Shown: piece after piece, positions 62,432 through 64,000 of the stretch
Layout of the letters: every line of letters starts with the position of its first letter
Position numbering within the stretch: position 1 is the stretch's first letter
DNA from: Prevotella dentasini JCM 15908
GTDB taxonomy: Bacteria > Bacteroidota > Bacteroidia > Bacteroidales > Bacteroidaceae
Reading direction: 5' to 3'
NCBI RefSeq assembly: GCF_000614065.1
Contig: NZ_BAKG01000011.1
Location: 1 to 64,000, forward strand
DNA: 64,000 nt
Program-made: the position numbers and the translations under genes
The notes under the pieces: model-generated
What the model was told of the DNA's origin: nothing
The model's input: the letters and a program-made list of their open reading frames with translations, nothing else
The model's database searches: none

Positions 62432-63310
62432 ATGAAGTATATAGAATTAGAATTTAATATAAAGCCGGATTCTGAGCTTGCACGCGAGATTGTCATGGCA
62501 TTGGCAGGAGAAGCAGGAGTGGAATCGTTCTATGATGAAGAGAATTGCTTGAAGGGATATATTCAGCAGATTGGTTATAGTGCAGAGAAGCTCACGGCAT
62601 CATTGAATCAACTTCCGTTGGAAGGTGTTGATGTGTCTTTTTTTGCGCGGGCTGCGGAAGATAAAGACTGGAATACGGAATGGGAAAAATCGGGTTTTGA
62701 ACCGATTTGTATTGAAGGACTTTGTGTCATTAGCCATATCAAGGACAAGGATAAAGTTCTAAAAAAGTCAGAATTGTCTCTTCTACCTCAAAAGATATGG
62801 ATAGAGCCTCGTCAGGCTTTTGGTTCCGGCACTCATGAAACTACCCAAATGATAGTATCCACTCTCTTGAATATGGACATAAAGGGTAAAAGAGTGTTGG
62901 ACTGTGGGTGTGGGACAGGTATTCTTGGTATTATTGCAGCCCAAGCAGGTGCCAAGAATGTTGTTGGCTATGACATTGACGAGTGGAGCGTAGACAATAC
63001 AAGGCATAATGCAGTACTTAACGGTGTGGAGATAGAAGTTCTGGAAGGGGATAAAAGTGTCTTGTCGAATATAAGCGGCCTTTTTGATATTGTACTTGCC
63101 AACATAAACCGCAATATACTTTTGGATGATATGGAGGCCTTTGTTTCTGTGATGAATGAGTGTTCATGGCTGATACTTAGTGGCTTCTACAAGGAAGATG
63201 TAGATTTGATAGCGGCAAAGGCAAAGAGTCTCGGCCTTATTCTTCAACAATTGAAAGAGAATCGAAACTGGTGCTGTCTATCCTTTGTACGGGCTGGGGA
63301 ACAGGTATAA
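62432..63310 (+). CDS. prmA: Ribosomal protein L11 methyltransferase
   Basis: A 292-residue SAM-dependent enzyme that methylates ribosomal protein L11. The N-terminal substrate domain (MKYIELEFNIKPDSELAREI) is followed by WIEPRQAFGSGTHETTQM, the SAM motif DCGCGTGILGIIAAQAGAKN, and VLANINRNILLDDM (NPPF-like loop). The end overlaps the convergent lysozyme gene by 74 bp. Confidence 0.93.
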   Translation: MKYIELEFNIKPDSELAREIVMALAGEAGVESFYDEENCLKGYIQQIGYSAEKLTASLNQLPLEGVDVSFFARAAEDKDWNTEWEKSGFEPICIEGLCVISHIKDKDKVLKKSELSLLPQKIWIEPRQAFGSGTHETTQMIVSTLLNMDIKGKRVLDCGCGTGILGIIAAQAGAKNVVGYDIDEWSVDNTRHNAVLNGVEIEVLEGDKSVLSNISGLFDIVLANINRNILLDDMEAFVSVMNECSWLILSGFYKEDVDLIAAKAKSLGLILQQLKENRNWCCLSFVRAGEQV

Positions 63311-64000
63311 GCAATTGGCGCAGGTCGTAATAGCTGCCGTTGTATATATCTAAGTCTACGTAACCACTGATGCCCGGGAGTCTGCCAGCATCGGTATGTT
63401 GCCAGAATTTCCAAGGGCCTTCGTACTCCATCTTGTCCACGTAGTAATGTGCTATCCAATAAGGATAATCGTCAAAGCGTGAGTCGGATAGATATAAGTC
63501 TTTAAATTTATAATAGGTATAGATGATGGGCTTCACGTGATACCTGTCCTCAACGATATGTAGCCAAGTCAGTATATTTTGCTGGAAGTCTTGAACGGTA
63601 AGATTCTTTGGTTTGCTTTCAACATCAAGCACGGGAGGTAAGTCCCCCGGTGAAAGCTGTACCATGGCAAGGAAAAAGTAGGCTTGCCGACGGGCTGAAG
63701 ACTTGTTGCTCCAAAAGTGATATGCTCCGCGAATTAGGCCATTCTCTTTCGCCCAATAGAAATTATCGCGAAAGTTCTTGTCCAAATGGCTGTCTCCTTC
63801 TGTTGATTTGATAAAGACAAACCGGATGGGGTATGTCTGTATTAAGGCATTTCTCAATCTGTCCCAATTGATGTCCTTCTGGTAATGACTGATATCTATT
63901 CCATGAATTTTATAGCCTTTTGGATAGTCAGGATCTCCGAAAATAGCCCTCCATCTGAAGCCTGAAGGTGAGACAAGAAATGTGTAAAAAAGAATACAAT
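63237..64000 (-). CDS. GH25 lysozyme-like muramidase (5' end beyond window)
   Basis: The frame stays open to the window edge, past the ATG at 63857. Read upstream it gives a probable membrane segment, then KGYKIHGIDISHYQKDINWD, the N-terminal active-site strand of glycoside hydrolase family 25. FVFIKSTEGDSHLDKNF, PPVLDVESKP and FWQHTDAGRLPGI follow as expected. It would cleave peptidoglycan at the cell surface. At least 254 residues are in the window. Confidence 0.85.
   Translation of the reverse strand, partial: CILFYTFLVSPSGFRWRAIFGDPDYPKGYKIHGIDISHYQKDINWDRLRNALIQTYPIRFVFIKSTEGDSHLDKNFRDNFYWAKENGLIRGAYHFWSNKSSARRQAYFFLAMVQLSPGDLPPVLDVESKPKNLTVQDFQQNILTWLHIVEDRYHVKPIIYTYYKFKDLYLSDSRFDDYPYWIAHYYVDKMEYEGPWKFWQHTDAGRLPGISGYVDLDIYNGSYYDLRQLLIPVPQPVQRIDSTSFDSLSIVEE

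Overview
The window is a piece of a Bacteroidales genome (Bacteroides/Prevotella-like). The evidence is a PorQ (type IX secretion) gene, a Bacteroidales-type TonB, many promoters of the Bacteroidetes form TAnnTTTG, and a complete Bacteroides-type conjugative element (mobABC plus tra genes of the CTnDOT/TraA-TraQ type). No rRNA or tRNA gene was seen.

Layout. (1) 1-5800 is chromosome: porQ-cmk on the minus strand, then tonB, a polyprenyl synthase, an unknown protein and tatD on the plus strand. (2) About 6014-52428 is an integrative conjugative element (ICE). It begins with a tyrosine integrase and a RhuM-like gene, then four small helix-turn-helix genes. Next come a two-gene cassette (XRE regulator plus GHKL ATPase/nuclease), and the operon DUF3945-topB-DUF1896-methylase/helicase on the minus strand. 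Cargo follows (AraC, MATE pump, RteC-like protein), then a DUF1016 nuclease, a zinc-ribbon membrane protein and mobC-mobB-mobA on the minus strand. The transfer operon from parA through traQ and a lysozyme is on the plus strand, followed by an AT-rich cassette of two HEPN-motif proteins. A leftward block (PcfJ, ArdA, PcfK and small unknown proteins) closes the element. (3) 52429-64000 is chromosome: MATE pump, HMA-AraC regulator, an aldose-epimerase-like protein, uvrA, an OmpP1/FadL-like porin, a Tyr/Trp-rich secreted protein, prmA and a GH25 lysozyme cut by the window end.

How it works together. MobA/MobB should nick the element at an oriT that probably lies in the 30.3-30.6 kb intergenic region. 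MobC couples the DNA to the Tra type IV secretion channel (TraE-TraQ, with TraG as the VirB4-like ATPase). TopB, the methylase/helicase, the TraP primase and ArdA help the DNA replicate and survive in the recipient. Two cargo cassettes (9.6-11.8 kb and 45.4-47.5 kb) look like anti-phage or abortive-infection modules.

Three features stand out beyond the genes. First, a perfect 16-bp box recurs four times in the ICE, each time 35-36 bp upstream of a TAnnTTTG promoter element, and looks like the operator of an element-wide regulon. Second, degenerate arrays with an exact 22-bp period and palindromic cores lie in at least six intergenic sites, in both chromosome and ICE, including on both sides of the ICE. 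Third, about a dozen otherwise intact genes, chromosomal uvrA and porQ included, are each broken by one single-base indel, mostly in a short homopolymer. This pattern fits sequencing or assembly error better than biological decay, so those genes are annotated here as whole genes with the break noted.
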